Numbered from the stretch's first letter, positions 7,822 through 15,135 are shown. The stretch: 33,957 nucleotides of DNA from Rhodanobacter denitrificans (GCA_017848855.1 JAFIHF010000070.1:1-33957); one strand, 5' to 3'. Translations and numbers: made by a program. Notes: a model not told the origin generated them from the letters alone.

Positions 7822-8051
7822 CACCAAGCCTCGCGCGACTGCGGTGGCGCATCCTCGCGCTCGCCGGCGAAACAATCGTCGGGCAGCGCGGCGAGCAGGT
7901 CGAATGCTTCGGCCGGGCCGGGGCGCTTCTCCAGCAACACCACCTCATCGCCGCGGCGGAAGATCTCCACCTCGCTGCTCGCGAAGCGGAACTCCTTGGG
8001 CAGGCGCACGGCCTGGCTGTTGCCGGATTGGAAAACCTTGGCGATGGACAT
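7821..8051 (-). CDS. vapB: VapB-type AbrB-fold antitoxin
   Basis: A 76-aa antitoxin. The N-terminal half (MSIAKVFQSGNSQAVRLPKE, residues 1-20) is the swapped-hairpin AbrB/SpoVT DNA-binding fold typical of VapB and MazE-like antitoxins; the C-terminal half (about 46-76), rich in Asp, Glu and Trp, is the toxin-binding tail. Family knowledge: VapB neutralises VapC and, alone or with it, represses their shared promoter. The repeats just upstream at 8068-8092 fit such an operator. The gene overlaps vapC by one base and sits close to the right-hand suhB 3' copy. Confidence 0.93.
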   Translation of the reverse strand: MSIAKVFQSGNSQAVRLPKEFRFASSEVEIFRRGDEVVLLEKRPGPAEAFDLLAALPDDCFAGEREDAPPQSREAW

Positions 8052-8067
8052 GGCGGCGACCCTTCAT

Positions 8068-8096
8068 CGTATATACGCTGAGGATATACGCTTCAA
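8068..8096 (-). promoter_or_regulatory. vapBC promoter with overlapping operator repeats
   Basis: On the minus strand TTGAAG (plus 8091-8096) and TATACG (plus 8068-8073) are separated by exactly 17 bases, a good sigma-70 layout, followed by GAAGGG as a ribosome binding site for vapB. Within the promoter are an inverted repeat CGTATAT/ATATACG (8068-8074 and 8084-8090) and a direct repeat ATATACGCT (8071-8079 and 8084-8092). Such overlap suits autorepression by VapB or VapBC. Confidence 0.7.
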
Positions 8097-8128
8097 TGAT
8101 CGCTGTCACCAAATGAAGTTCAGCGACC

Positions 8129-8258
8129 CTACGGCGACTTCGCCGGCCACGACGGCATCCCCGAAAGCGGCAACCTCATCGCCGGCAACCTCAATGTGGC
8201 GAAGGCGATGACCGATGCGATCGGCGCTCTGGCGACGCCGGAGTTGCTCAAGGCCTGA
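8129..8258 (+). pseudogene. suhB: Orphan 3' fragment of suhB (right copy)
   Basis: This fragment codes in frame for 42 residues (YGDFAGHDGIPESGN to TPELLKA) plus stop, differing from the current SuhB C-terminus at two residues (Arg to His, His to Leu). It has no start codon or upstream coding sequence and is not expected to make a protein. Frame and stop are intact despite five base differences, so the copy is either recent or came from a related strain. It may be the ancestral end of suhB, displaced by insertion of 6751-8128. Confidence 0.9.
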
Positions 8259-8267
8259 CCGGCTCCG

Positions 8268-8522
8268 TCACCGACGGAATTCGGTCGGCCGCTCCAACTG
8301 GTAGATCGCCTCGCCCAGCTCGTCCATCTTGCCGGAGAGGATGGCCTGCGCGTCGTACAGGCCGCGGTTGTAGAAATAGCCGCCAATTTCGCCGGCGAAG
8401 AAATCCAGCAGGAATTCGGCGTCGAAGCGGCCGATCTCCTGTTTCAGCTCTTCCGCGAAGTAGAGCTTGATCCTGCGCACGATGACTTCTTTCTCGTCGC
8501 TGCTGAACTGGATGTCGGGCAT
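8268..8522 (-). CDS. DUF2164 family protein
   Basis: An 84-aa acidic, helical protein starting MPDIQFSSDEKEVIVRRIKLYFAEELKQE, the pattern of DUF2164. No biochemical function is established for the family. Seen: the central FDAEFLLDFFAGEIGGYFYNRGLYDAQ stretch with its conserved aromatic residues, and no signal peptide or membrane segment. The ATG at 8522 gives the whole domain. It lies 35 bp downstream of hda on the same strand and may be co-transcribed with it. Its other neighbour is the orphan suhB fragment. Confidence 0.82.
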   Translation of the reverse strand: MPDIQFSSDEKEVIVRRIKLYFAEELKQEIGRFDAEFLLDFFAGEIGGYFYNRGLYDAQAILSGKMDELGEAIYQLERPTEFRR

Positions 8523-8557
8523 GGTGATCCACCGTTCTCTGCAGTTGGCCTGCGTGG

Positions 8558-9244
8558 CTATTTCAGCAGCCCGCGCAGGAACGGGATCGTCACCCGCCGC
8601 TGCGCCGCCAGCGAAGCCTGATCCAGTCGATCCAGCAGATCGAGCAGTGCGCCGAGGTCACGCGTGTGGCGGGCGAACAGCCAATCCAGTACGGGGTCGT
8701 CCAGCTCGATGCCGCGCAGGCCGGCCTGGGCCTTGAGCACGGCGCGGCGTTCGGCGTCGTCCAGCGGTTTCAGTGCGAACTGGGTGCAGGCGCCGAGGCG
8801 CGAGCGCAGGTCGGGTAGGCCGAGGCCGAGTTGCGTGGGGATGGCCTCGGCGGCGAACAGCAGGGCGGCGCTTTCGGCCTTGGCACGGTTGTAGAGGTCG
8901 AACAGCGCGTGTTCGGCCTCGCGCTCGCCGGCGATGGCGCCGAGGTCGTCCAGCGCCAAGAGCGCGCCGCCGGCCACGCCGCGGATCGCGGCGGCACGGT
9001 CGGCCAGCTTCGCCAGCGGCAGGTATTGCACGCTGCGGCCCGCCTCGCCCGCGGCTTGGCAGGCGGCCATCAGCAGGTGGCTCTTGCCGCTGCCGGCGGG
9101 GCCGTGCAGGTAGAGCCACGGCGCACCCGGTTCGCGCGCCAGCGTTTCGAGCGCGGCGAGCGCGGCGGCGTTGGCGCCGGCGTGGAAATGTTCGAAGCGC
9201 TGGCGGCGCGGCCAGCGCAGGGCGAGCGGCAGCTGCGGGATCAT
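8558..9244 (-). CDS. hda: DnaA regulatory inactivator Hda
   Basis: A 228-aa AAA+ protein resembling the ATPase domain of DnaA. Seen: an N-terminal QLPLAL (residues 4-9) matching the sliding-clamp binding motif of Hda, Walker A GPAGSGKS (48-55), Walker B LLALDDLGAI (about 92-101), and RSRLGACTQFALKPLDDAERR with the arginine-rich sensor region. Family knowledge: Hda with the DNA-loaded clamp stimulates DnaA-ATP hydrolysis and so prevents over-initiation of replication. The ATG at 9244 overlaps the perM stop by four bases (ATGA), showing translational coupling; the open frame running far upstream of it is only the shadow frame of perM. Confidence 0.94.
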   Translation of the reverse strand: MIPQLPLALRWPRRQRFEHFHAGANAAALAALETLAREPGAPWLYLHGPAGSGKSHLLMAACQAAGEAGRSVQYLPLAKLADRAAAIRGVAGGALLALDDLGAIAGEREAEHALFDLYNRAKAESAALLFAAEAIPTQLGLGLPDLRSRLGACTQFALKPLDDAERRAVLKAQAGLRGIELDDPVLDWLFARHTRDLGALLDLLDRLDQASLAAQRRVTIPFLRGLLK

Positions 9245-10431
9245 GGATGGGCGGGCGGCTCGCGCGACGGCTCGATCACCGTCGTGGTTTCCACCGTGCC
9301 GGCGGCGGTGCTCACCGTCACCTCCACCTCGGTGGCCGCCTCGCGCAGGGCGGGATCGGCCTCGCCTTCCTCGGTGTACAGCTCGCTGTGGCGGTAGCGT
9401 GTCATCAGGTAGCGCAGCAGCACCATCACCACCGAGGCGGCCGGCAGCGCCAAGAGCACGCCGATGAAGCCGAACAGCTCGCCGCCGGCCAGCACCGCGA
9501 AGATCACCGCCACCGGGTGCAGGCCGATCTTCTCGCCGACCAGCTTGGGCACCAGCACGTAGCCTTCCAGCAGCTGGCCGACCACGAACATGGCGCAGAC
9601 GACCAGCACGTGGTTCCAGTCGCCGTACTGCACCAGCGCGGCGATGATCGCGGCGCCGAAGCCGGTGATGAAGCCGAGGTAGGGCACGAAGCTCAGCAGG
9701 CCCGCGATCATGCCGATCAGCGCGCCCACCGACAGCCCCGCCACCAGCGACAGTGCGCCGCCGTAGTACACGCCCAGCGCCAGCATCACCAGGAGCTGGC
9801 CGCGCACGAAGGCGCCGAGCACGGCGTCGGATTCGCGCGCGAGGTGGGCGATGGTGGGTTCGACCGAGCGCGGCAGCAGGCGGTCGATCGCCGCCACCAG
9901 CCGGTCCCAGTCGCGCAGCAGGTAGAACGCCACCACCGGGATCAGCACCAGGTTGGTAAGCCACAGCACGAAGCCCATGCCGGTGCGCGAGACCTTGCCC
10001 AGCACCTGCCCCGCGATGTCGCCCACCGAACCGATGTGCGCCTTCAGCGAGGCGATCAGCTGGTCGCTTTCGAAGCTGCGCGGGTCGAGGTGCAGCTTCG
10101 CCTGCAGCCACGGCCAGGCGGTGTGCTCGGCCCAGTCCACGTAGCGCGGCACGTTCTGGATCAGGTTCTCGATCTGGTGCGAGAGCAGCGGGATCAGCAG
10201 CAGCAGCGCGCCGCCCAGCAGCAGCACCAGCACCAGGAACACGATGCTCACCGCCAGCGTGCGGCCCATGCCCACGCGTTCCAGCCGGTCTGCCAGCGGA
10301 TCGCCGAGATACGCCAGCATCGCCGCCACCACGAACGGCATCAGCATCGGCGCCAGCCGCCACAGCAGGAAGCCGATGACCGCGAGGATCGCCAGCAACT
10401 GCCAGCGGCGGTGACTCTCCTGGCTCAGCAT
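9241..10431 (-). CDS. perM: AI-2E/PerM family transporter
   Basis: A 396-aa polytopic inner-membrane protein of the AI-2E (UPF0118/PerM) family. Seen: a first hydrophobic block at LLAILAVIGFLLWRLAPMLMPFVVAAMLAYLGDPLADRLE (about 12-51), further helices such as GRTLAVSIVFLVLVLLLGG, a large periplasmic-type central segment, and C-terminal helices with IGMIAGLLSFVPYLGFITG and LLEGYVLVPKLVGEKIGLHP, the most conserved part of the family. Substrates of PerM proteins are uncertain; the autoinducer-2 export name should not be taken literally. The arrangement with hda downstream (4-base overlap), a DUF2066 gene 10 bp upstream and purM divergent recurs in related gammaproteobacteria. Confidence 0.9.
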   Translation of the reverse strand: MLSQESHRRWQLLAILAVIGFLLWRLAPMLMPFVVAAMLAYLGDPLADRLERVGMGRTLAVSIVFLVLVLLLGGALLLLIPLLSHQIENLIQNVPRYVDWAEHTAWPWLQAKLHLDPRSFESDQLIASLKAHIGSVGDIAGQVLGKVSRTGMGFVLWLTNLVLIPVVAFYLLRDWDRLVAAIDRLLPRSVEPTIAHLARESDAVLGAFVRGQLLVMLALGVYYGGALSLVAGLSVGALIGMIAGLLSFVPYLGFITGFGAAIIAALVQYGDWNHVLVVCAMFVVGQLLEGYVLVPKLVGEKIGLHPVAVIFAVLAGGELFGFIGVLLALPAASVVMVLLRYLMTRYRHSELYTEEGEADPALREAATEVEVTVSTAAGTVETTTVIEPSREPPAHP

Positions 10432-10441
10432 CGGGCTGCCC

Positions 10442-11422
10442 TCACTTCAGCCAGCGCAGGCTGGCATCCGTGCCCGGATGCGCCGGGCCGCGGATCAGCC
10501 GCCCGCTGGCGGCAAGATTCGCGGCCAGCGCGTCGGCCGGCATCGCCGCCTTCACCTCGAACAGCATGCCGTCGTTCTCCGCGCCCAGCGTTTCGACGCT
10601 GCGCACCGAGGGATCGTTGCGCAGCACGTTGAGCAGGTTCGCGTAGTCCATCGCGCTGTCCAGCCCGTTCACCCACAGCTTCTCGGTGCTGACGGTGGCG
10701 CCGATCACGTTGAGCTGCCTGCCGATGCGGTCGACCATGCCGTTGCCGGCGTCGGCCAGCAGCGCGTCCGTGCTGGCGGCCTTGCCGCTCCAGCGCTGCG
10801 CCTTGCCGCCGGAAACCAGGGTCCAGTCGGCGCTGCCGTCGTGCAGGCTGCCCAGCAGCACCAGGCCGGTGTGGTATTGCTGGTTGATCGCCGCCAGCGT
10901 GGCGGGGTCGGCGGCGTCCACCTTGGCCGCAGCGGGCGCGTTCGCGGGATCGGCGTAGGCCACCTCGTAGCCGCGCGCGGTGGCGGCCTTGGCGAGGCCG
11001 GCCAGCGCACCCTTGTCCAGCAGCTGGCCGTCGCTGCCGCGCACCATCAGCAGCACCGGCGGCTTCGCGCCCGCGCTGCCCACCACGCCCAGGGTGGACA
11101 CCAGGTGGCGCACCGCGCCCGGCTCGAAATCCACGCTGAGGCTGATGCCGTTGCCGGCGCGCGCGTACTGGAAGCGGCGCACCAGCGCGGCGGCGTTCTT
11201 CAGCGCGTCGTCGTAGCCGGCCCGGCCGCGCAGGTCCTGGCCGCCGGCGACCCGCGCCAGCACCTGGCTGAGCGCGGTGGCGAAGGCGTCGCTGCGCTGG
11301 GTGTCGCTGGTGTCGGGCACCGGCACCGTCACCGAGTACGGCGAGGTGCCCTGCGCGTGCAGCGTCGGCAGCGCGGCGCAACCCAGCAGCAGGGCGAGGG
11401 CGAACAGGTGGAGCAGACGCAT
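10442..11422 (-). CDS. DUF2066 domain-containing exported protein
   Basis: About 326 aa with an N-terminal signal: [23 protein letters not shown]. It could be a lipoprotein (LLGC resembles a lipobox) or be cut by signal peptidase I after LHA. The mature part is a DUF2066 domain, with [20 protein letters not shown] (about 29-48) and [13 protein letters not shown] near its start; function is unknown. Two starts are possible, ATG at 11422 or at 11437 five codons upstream; neither has a clear Shine-Dalgarno sequence. It is the first gene of the DUF2066-perM-hda operon and is divergent from purM, so promoters for both should lie in 11440-11574. Confidence 0.82.
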   Translation of the reverse strand: MRLLHLFALALLLGCAALPTLHAQGTSPYSVTVPVPDTSDTQRSDAFATALSQVLARVAGGQDLRGRAGYDDALKNAAALVRRFQYARAGNGISLSVDFEPGAVRHLVSTLGVVGSAGAKPPVLLMVRGSDGQLLDKGALAGLAKAATARGYEVAYADPANAPAAAKVDAADPATLAAINQQYHTGLVLLGSLHDGSADWTLVSGGKAQRWSGKAASTDALLADAGNGMVDRIGRQLNVIGATVSTEKLWVNGLDSAMDYANLLNVLRNDPSVRSVETLGAENDGMLFEVKAAMPADALAANLAASGRLIRGPAHPGTDASLRWLK

Positions 11423-11540
11423 CGGGAGCAGGCGCATCGGCGGGATACTGGCGGGGGAATACCTCGGAAGTCTGCCCAATCGCCCTCCCGGCGTCCATGC
11501 CGGCGGCCGCGGCACCGGCGCGGCCGCGGCCCGCATGCGC

Positions 11541-11546
11541 TAGAAT
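11541..11546 (+). promoter_or_regulatory. Probable -10 element for purM
   Basis: TAGAAT in the context GCTAGAATTG lies about 30 bases before the purM ATG. The same octamer occurs before suhB. No convincing -35 is visible in the GC-rich stretch upstream. Confidence 0.45.
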
Positions 11547-11574
11547 TGCGCGTTTCCCACCGCCGGTTTCCGCC

Positions 11575-12639
11575 ATGTCCGACGCCCTCACCTACCGTGC
11601 CGCCGGGGTCGATATCGACGCCGGCAATGCCCTCGTCGAACGCATCAAGCCGCTGGTCAAGCGCACCAGCCGCCCCGAGGTGATGGGCGGGCTGGGCGGC
11701 TTCGGCGGCCTGTTCAACCTGGGCGGCAAGTACCAGGAGCCGGTGCTGGTCTCCGGCACCGACGGCGTGGGCACCAAGTTGAAGCTCGCCCAGCAGCTCG
11801 GCCGCCACGACACCATCGGCATCGACCTCGTGGGCATGTGCGTGAACGACGTGCTGGTGCAGGGCGCCGAGCCGCTGTTCTTCCTCGACTACTTCGCCAC
11901 CGGCAAGCTGGACGTGGATACCGCCGCGGCCGTGGTGGGCGGCATTGCCAGGGGCTGCGAGCTGGCCGGCTGCGCGCTGATCGGCGGCGAGACCGCCGAG
12001 ATGCCCGACATGTACCCGCCCGGCGAATACGACCTCGCCGGCTTCACCGTGGGCGCGGTGGAGAAGTCCCAACTGCTTTCCGGCGACGCCATCGTGGCCG
12101 GCGACGTGGTGCTCGGCGTGGCCTCCAGCGGCCCGCACTCGAACGGCTACTCGCTGATCCGCAAGATCCTCGAGCGCGCCGGCAACCCGCTGGACCTCGA
12201 CCTCGGCGGCGTGAAGCTGGTGGATGCCCTGATGGCGCCCACCACCATCTACGTGAAGCCGATGCTGGAGCTGCTCGGCGCCGGCTCCTCCCGAGTCCCG
12301 AGTCCCGAGTCCCGAGTCCCGGCCATCCACGGCATGGCCCATATCACCGGCGGCGGCCTCAAGGAAAACATCATCCGCGTGGTGCCCGACGGCCTCGGCC
12401 TCGCGCTCAGCGCTTCGGCCATCGAACTGCCGCCGGTGTTCGACTGGCTGCAGCGCGAGGGCAAGGTGGCGCGCGAGGAAATGTGGCGCACCTTCAACTG
12501 CGGCATCGGCTTCACCGTGATCCTGCCGCACGACGCGGTGATCGCGGCGTCGGCGCTGCTGGCGAAGCACGGCCTGGCCAGCCGCGTGATCGGCGCGGTG
12601 GTGAACGCCAGCGGCGACGAGCGCGTCCATATCGGCTGA
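11575..12639 (+). CDS. purM: Phosphoribosylformylglycinamidine cyclo-ligase PurM
   Basis: A 354-aa enzyme making aminoimidazole ribotide, the fifth step of purine synthesis, with ATP. Seen: the [14 protein letters not shown] loop (about 58-71), [38 protein letters not shown] and [11 protein letters not shown], all family landmarks. Anomaly: between LELLGAGSS and [10 protein letters not shown] the gene carries four copies of a 7-bp repeat (12291-12321), encoding [11 protein letters not shown]. By memory of E. coli PurM this adds about 12 residues at that position. The inserted length keeps the frame, so the protein can still be made whole, but gain or loss of one 7-bp unit would frameshift it. 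The ATG at 11575 is followed by a normal N-terminus. purN follows 118 bp downstream. Confidence 0.95.
   Translation: MSDALTYRAAGVDIDAGNALVERIKPLVKRTSRPEVMGGLGGFGGLFNLGGKYQEPVLVSGTDGVGTKLKLAQQLGRHDTIGIDLVGMCVNDVLVQGAEPLFFLDYFATGKLDVDTAAAVVGGIARGCELAGCALIGGETAEMPDMYPPGEYDLAGFTVGAVEKSQLLSGDAIVAGDVVLGVASSGPHSNGYSLIRKILERAGNPLDLDLGGVKLVDALMAPTTIYVKPMLELLGAGSSRVPSPESRVPAIHGMAHITGGGLKENIIRVVPDGLGLALSASAIELPPVFDWLQREGKVAREEMWRTFNCGIGFTVILPHDAVIAASALLAKHGLASRVIGAVVNASGDERVHIG
12291..12321 (+). repeat. Heptamer array (CCGAGTC, 4 units) inside purM
   Basis: Four perfect units of CCGAGTC plus a final CCG lie within the purM reading frame. The same array type, in one orientation or the other, is found at 15136-15180, 16451-16481, 25117-25147, 25227-25257 and 25263-25292, all intergenic. 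This is the only copy seen within a gene. Confidence 0.95.
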
Positions 12640-12652
12640 AACCCCTCACACA

Positions 12653-12738
12653 CCGTTCGCCCTGAGCGTAGACCCGAAGGGTCGGAGTCGAAGGGCCCTT
12701 CGACTCCGGCGTTGCGCGCCTACGCTCAGGGCGAACGG
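12653..12738. repeat. Nested palindromes between purM and purN
   Basis: Outer arms of 19 bp (12653-12671 and 12720-12738, containing TTCGCCCTGAGCGTAG and its complement) are perfectly complementary. Inside lies a perfect 24-bp palindrome at 12684-12707 (GGAGTCGAAGGG with its complement). The pattern resembles dispersed REP-type elements. There is no T-tract; it may slow or trim transcription between the two purine genes. Confidence 0.85.
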
Positions 12739-12757
12739 CGGCTAGCCAACGAACACC

Positions 12758-13432
12758 ATGCCCAGCCCCCTGAAAATCGCCGTGCTCGCCTCCGGCCGCG
12801 GCAGCAACCTCGCCGCGCTGATCGCCGCGCGCGACGCCGGCACGCTGCCGGTGGAGTTCGTGCTGGTGGCCAGCGACAAGGCCGCCGCCGGCGCGCTGCG
12901 GCTGGCCGAGGCTGCCGGCATCCCCACGCTGACGCTGGACCCCAGGGCTTTTCCCGACCGCCGCAGCTACGACCTCGAGCTGTTCGGGCGCGTGCAGGCC
13001 AGCGGCGCGCAACTGCTGGTGCTGGCCGGCTTCATGCGGGTGATCGACGGCGCCGCGCTGGCGCCGTGGGCCGGCCGCGTGCTGAACATCCACCCCTCGC
13101 TGCTGCCCAAGTACCGCGGCCTGCACACCCACCGCCGCGCGCTGGAAGCGGGCGACGCCGAGCACGGCGCCAGCGTGCACTTCGTCACCGCGGAGCTGGA
13201 CGGCGGCCCGCTGATCGCGCAGGCGCGCCTCGCGATCCGGCCCGGCGACGACGAGGACAGCCTCGCTGCGCGCCTGCTGCCGCTGGAACACCGCCTGCTG
13301 CCCGCGGTGGTGAACCTGATCGCCGAACGCCGGCTCGCGCTCACCGCCGCGGGCGTGGCGCTGGACGGCGCGCCGCTGCGCGCACCGCTGCGGCTCACCG
13401 ACACGGGCCTGCAACGTGCTGAGAGTTTGTGA
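12758..13432 (+). CDS. purN: Phosphoribosylglycinamide formyltransferase PurN
   Basis: A 224-aa enzyme transferring a formyl group from 10-formyltetrahydrofolate to glycinamide ribotide, the third step of purine synthesis. Seen: IAVLASGRGSNLAAL (residues 7-21), the phosphate-binding loop; VLAGFMRVI; and NIHPSLLPKYRGLHTH (about 109-124), which holds the catalytic Asn and His, with VTAELDGGPLI supplying the catalytic Asp. Length is slightly above the usual 210 aa. It follows purM by 118 bp containing a large palindrome, so the two may be co-transcribed with internal processing. The stop codon lies inside a hairpin (13419-13448). Confidence 0.95.
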   Translation: MPSPLKIAVLASGRGSNLAALIAARDAGTLPVEFVLVASDKAAAGALRLAEAAGIPTLTLDPRAFPDRRSYDLELFGRVQASGAQLLVLAGFMRVIDGAALAPWAGRVLNIHPSLLPKYRGLHTHRRALEAGDAEHGASVHFVTAELDGGPLIAQARLAIRPGDDEDSLAARLLPLEHRLLPAVVNLIAERRLALTAAGVALDGAPLRAPLRLTDTGLQRAESL

Positions 13433-13562
13433 ACTTTCAAACTCTCAGCCCGGCCACGGATGGCCGGTCGCGAAGCAGTCACTCGAGTGACTGCTTCGCG
13501 GAGGCACGTACGGACATGTGCCGGACGTGCCGATGAAAAATTCCGCACGATGCGGAATTTTT
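13419..13562. terminator. Cluster of hairpins ending in a bidirectional intrinsic terminator
   Basis: Several palindromes follow one another: 13419-13428/13439-13448 (CTGAGAGTTT arms, spanning the purN stop), 13451-13466 (CGGCCA/TGGCCG), a perfect 32-bp palindrome at 13469-13500 centred on ACTCGAGT, and 13536-13547/13551-13562 (AAAAATTCCGCA arms around CGA). The last has an A-run on one side and a T-run on the other, so it can end transcription in both directions. It separates purN from the DUF3108 gene. Confidence 0.8.
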
Positions 13563-13612
13563 CTCAGGCACGGAGTGATCCGGTTCAGACGCGCGCGGGC
13601 AGACTCGACGCC

Positions 13613-14314
13613 ATGAGCCCACACCCCTTGCACGCCTACGCCCTCGCCCTGCTGCTGGCCAGCGGCAGCGCCGCCGCCAGCACGCCCAAGCCCTTCACCG
13701 CGCGCTACCAGGTGTCCCAGGACGGCCAGCCGATGGGCACAGCCACCGTGACCCTGCGCGCCGGCCCGGACGGCAGCTGGATCCTGCGCAAGGACACCCA
13801 GGGCACCGCCGGCCTCGCCGCCCTGCTCGGCGCCAGCACGCAGGAAACCTCGCGCTTCCGCTGGCGCGGCGCGGTACCCGAGGCGATCAGCTACGACTAC
13901 CGCCTCGTCGCCGCCGGCAAGGACAAGCGGCGCCACCTGCAGGTGGACTGGCCGCAGCGGCAGGTGAGCGTGCAGGACGGCAAGCACGCCGCCAGCTACC
14001 CGGCCCAGCCCGGCATGGTCGAACGCAACACCGTGCCGCTGGCGGTGGGCTTGGCGCTGGACGCCGGCAAGCCGCAGCTCAGCCTGCCGGTGGGCGTGCG
14101 CCAGGCGGTGGAGACGGAAAGCTTCAAGGTCGCCGGCCGCGAAACCGTCAAGGTGCCCGCCGGCAGCTTCCAGGCCGAACGCGTGGAACGCAGCGACGCC
14201 GCCCGGGAATTCAGCGCCTGGTACGTGCCGCAACGCTACCCGCTGCCGGTGAAACTCGCCCAGCGCGACGGCGGCGACCTGGTGCTGGAGTTGGTGAGTT
14301 TTACGGAGCCGTGA
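13613..14314 (+). CDS. DUF3108 domain-containing exported protein
   Basis: A 233-aa protein with a signal peptide (MSPHPLHAYALALLLASGSAAAS, likely cut near AAAS). The mature part is a DUF3108-type domain with FTARYQVSQDGQPMGTATVT (about 29-48), many alternating beta strands, and near the end VPAGSFQAERVER and EFSAWYVPQRYPLPVKL. The family is periplasmic and of unknown function. The ATG at 13613 opens the signal peptide. In related genomes DUF3108 genes often follow purN, which fits the order here, but a strong terminator and several hairpins lie between, so it probably has its own promoter. Confidence 0.83.
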   Translation: MSPHPLHAYALALLLASGSAAASTPKPFTARYQVSQDGQPMGTATVTLRAGPDGSWILRKDTQGTAGLAALLGASTQETSRFRWRGAVPEAISYDYRLVAAGKDKRRHLQVDWPQRQVSVQDGKHAASYPAQPGMVERNTVPLAVGLALDAGKPQLSLPVGVRQAVETESFKVAGRETVKVPAGSFQAERVERSDAAREFSAWYVPQRYPLPVKLAQRDGGDLVLELVSFTEP

Positions 14315-14321
14315 GAGAGGC

Positions 14322-14429
14322 CGGGACTCGGGACTCGGACTGCGAAGGCAGGATGCCGTAGCGAACATCGGCGCAGCCGATGGCCCGCAGGGCGAGCCGC
14401 TGATGCGGCGAGTCACTCGGGACTCGGGA
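14322..14429. repeat. Degenerate heptamer copies after the DUF3108 gene
   Basis: Short runs of CGGGACT occur at 14322-14338 (about two units) and 14414-14429 (about two units), in the same orientation. They look like eroded or minimal versions of the longer arrays elsewhere. Nothing else is recognised in this gap. Confidence 0.7.
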
Positions 14430-14473
14430 AGCAGCATCGCACAGGCAGCCTCGCAACCCGAATCCCGCACCCG

Positions 14474-14794
14474 CTATTCCGGCGCGTAGCGATCCAGCTC
14501 GTGCGCGTGCTCGCGCAGCCAGTTCCGTGCGGCCGGCGCCGTGACGCAGCTGTCGATGCCCAGTTGGGCAAAGAGCGCAAGCACGAGGGCCAGCGCCAGC
14601 GAAACCGGCCACGAGAAGTGCGTTCGCAATGCCACGAGGATGGCGGCGGCCGCCAAGGCCCGCGCCGCCAGCAAGATCAACAGGCGCCGGGGCGTGGTGC
14701 TGCGCGATACCGCCTCGCTCCACAGCGTCCGCTGCCGGCGCCTTGGCATGCCGCGGAGTTCGGGGATGTCCTGCAATCGCCAATAGCGAATCAC
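14474..14794 (-). CDS. Small membrane protein (paralogue of 14791-15123)
   Basis: A 106-aa protein of no recognised family. It starts at a GTG overlapping the stop of the upstream gene (GTGA), giving VIRYWRLQDIPELRG. Two hydrophobic segments lie at about residues 38-54 (LLILLAARALAAAAILVAL) and 59-76 (WPVSLALALVLALFAQLG). The ends resemble the upstream neighbour: IPEL near the N-terminus and WLREHAHEL near the C-terminus. The two genes therefore look like an ancient tandem duplication and are probably translated together. Function unknown; both ends should lie in the cytoplasm if the two segments cross the membrane. Confidence 0.65.
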   Translation of the reverse strand: MIRYWRLQDIPELRGMPRRRQRTLWSEAVSRSTTPRRLLILLAARALAAAAILVALRTHFSWPVSLALALVLALFAQLGIDSCVTAPAARNWLREHAHELDRYAPE

Positions 14795-15123
14795 GACCGC
14801 ACCGTGCCGTCGGTGTCGCTCACGCGGAATTCGTGCAGGTGTTCGCGCAACCATTGCCTGGCGCGCTTTTGTCGATGGACTCTCCACAGATGGTCGGCCA
14901 CGACGGCGACCAGGAAGTACGCGACAACGACCAAGGCGCTCGGCTGCCAGCGGCTGGGGAAAACAACCCAAGCAAACACGATGATTGCAGTCACCATGCG
15001 GCCCACCACCGCAGTGTGTTTGGAACGACTGCGATCCATGGCCGCATCCAGCCACCCGCGCCGATTCGCCGGCTCCACTTCCAGCAGCTCAGGGATGTTC
15101 TTCGCGAACGAGTAGTACGCCAC
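14791..15123 (-). CDS. Small membrane protein with IPEL and WLREH end motifs
   Basis: A 110-aa protein, unrecognised. It starts MAYYSFAKNIPELLEVEPANRRGW and has two hydrophobic segments (about 40-56, VVGRMVTAIIVFAWVVF, and 62-78, SALVVVAYFLVAVVADHLW), then a basic stretch VHRQKRARQWLREHLHEFRV. The same plan is seen in the next gene, whose GTG start overlaps this stop by four bases. It lies downstream of murA on the same strand; a six-unit heptamer array (15136-15180) sits in the gap, only 12 bp before its start codon, so ribosome binding must use sequence within or beside the array. Confidence 0.68.
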   Translation of the reverse strand: MAYYSFAKNIPELLEVEPANRRGWLDAAMDRSRSKHTAVVGRMVTAIIVFAWVVFPSRWQPSALVVVAYFLVAVVADHLWRVHRQKRARQWLREHLHEFRVSDTDGTVRS

Positions 15124-15135
15124 GCCCCGCCCCCT

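Larger units (their letters stand above)
6751..8128. mobile_element. Islet with vapBC and a secreted protein, bounded by the suhB 3' duplication
   Basis: The DNA between the two suhB 3' copies is visibly less GC-rich than its surroundings, especially 6780-7400, and holds three minus-strand genes: an unknown secreted protein, vapC and vapB. The layout (an intact gene whose 3' end is repeated beyond a small accessory block) is what insertion at a gene's 3' end with replacement of that end would leave. No integrase, transposase or terminal inverted repeat was found, so the mechanism is unknown; tandem duplication followed by deletion would look the same. Confidence 0.6.

Noticed and set aside
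8129-8386. 85-codon minus-strand frame over the suhB fragment and DUF2164
   Set aside because: It is antisense to the suhB-derived sequence and overlaps the better supported DUF2164 gene.
9245-10363. Upstream extension of hda in the same frame
   Set aside because: It lies wholly inside perM in another frame; Hda starts normally at 9244 with its clamp-binding motif.
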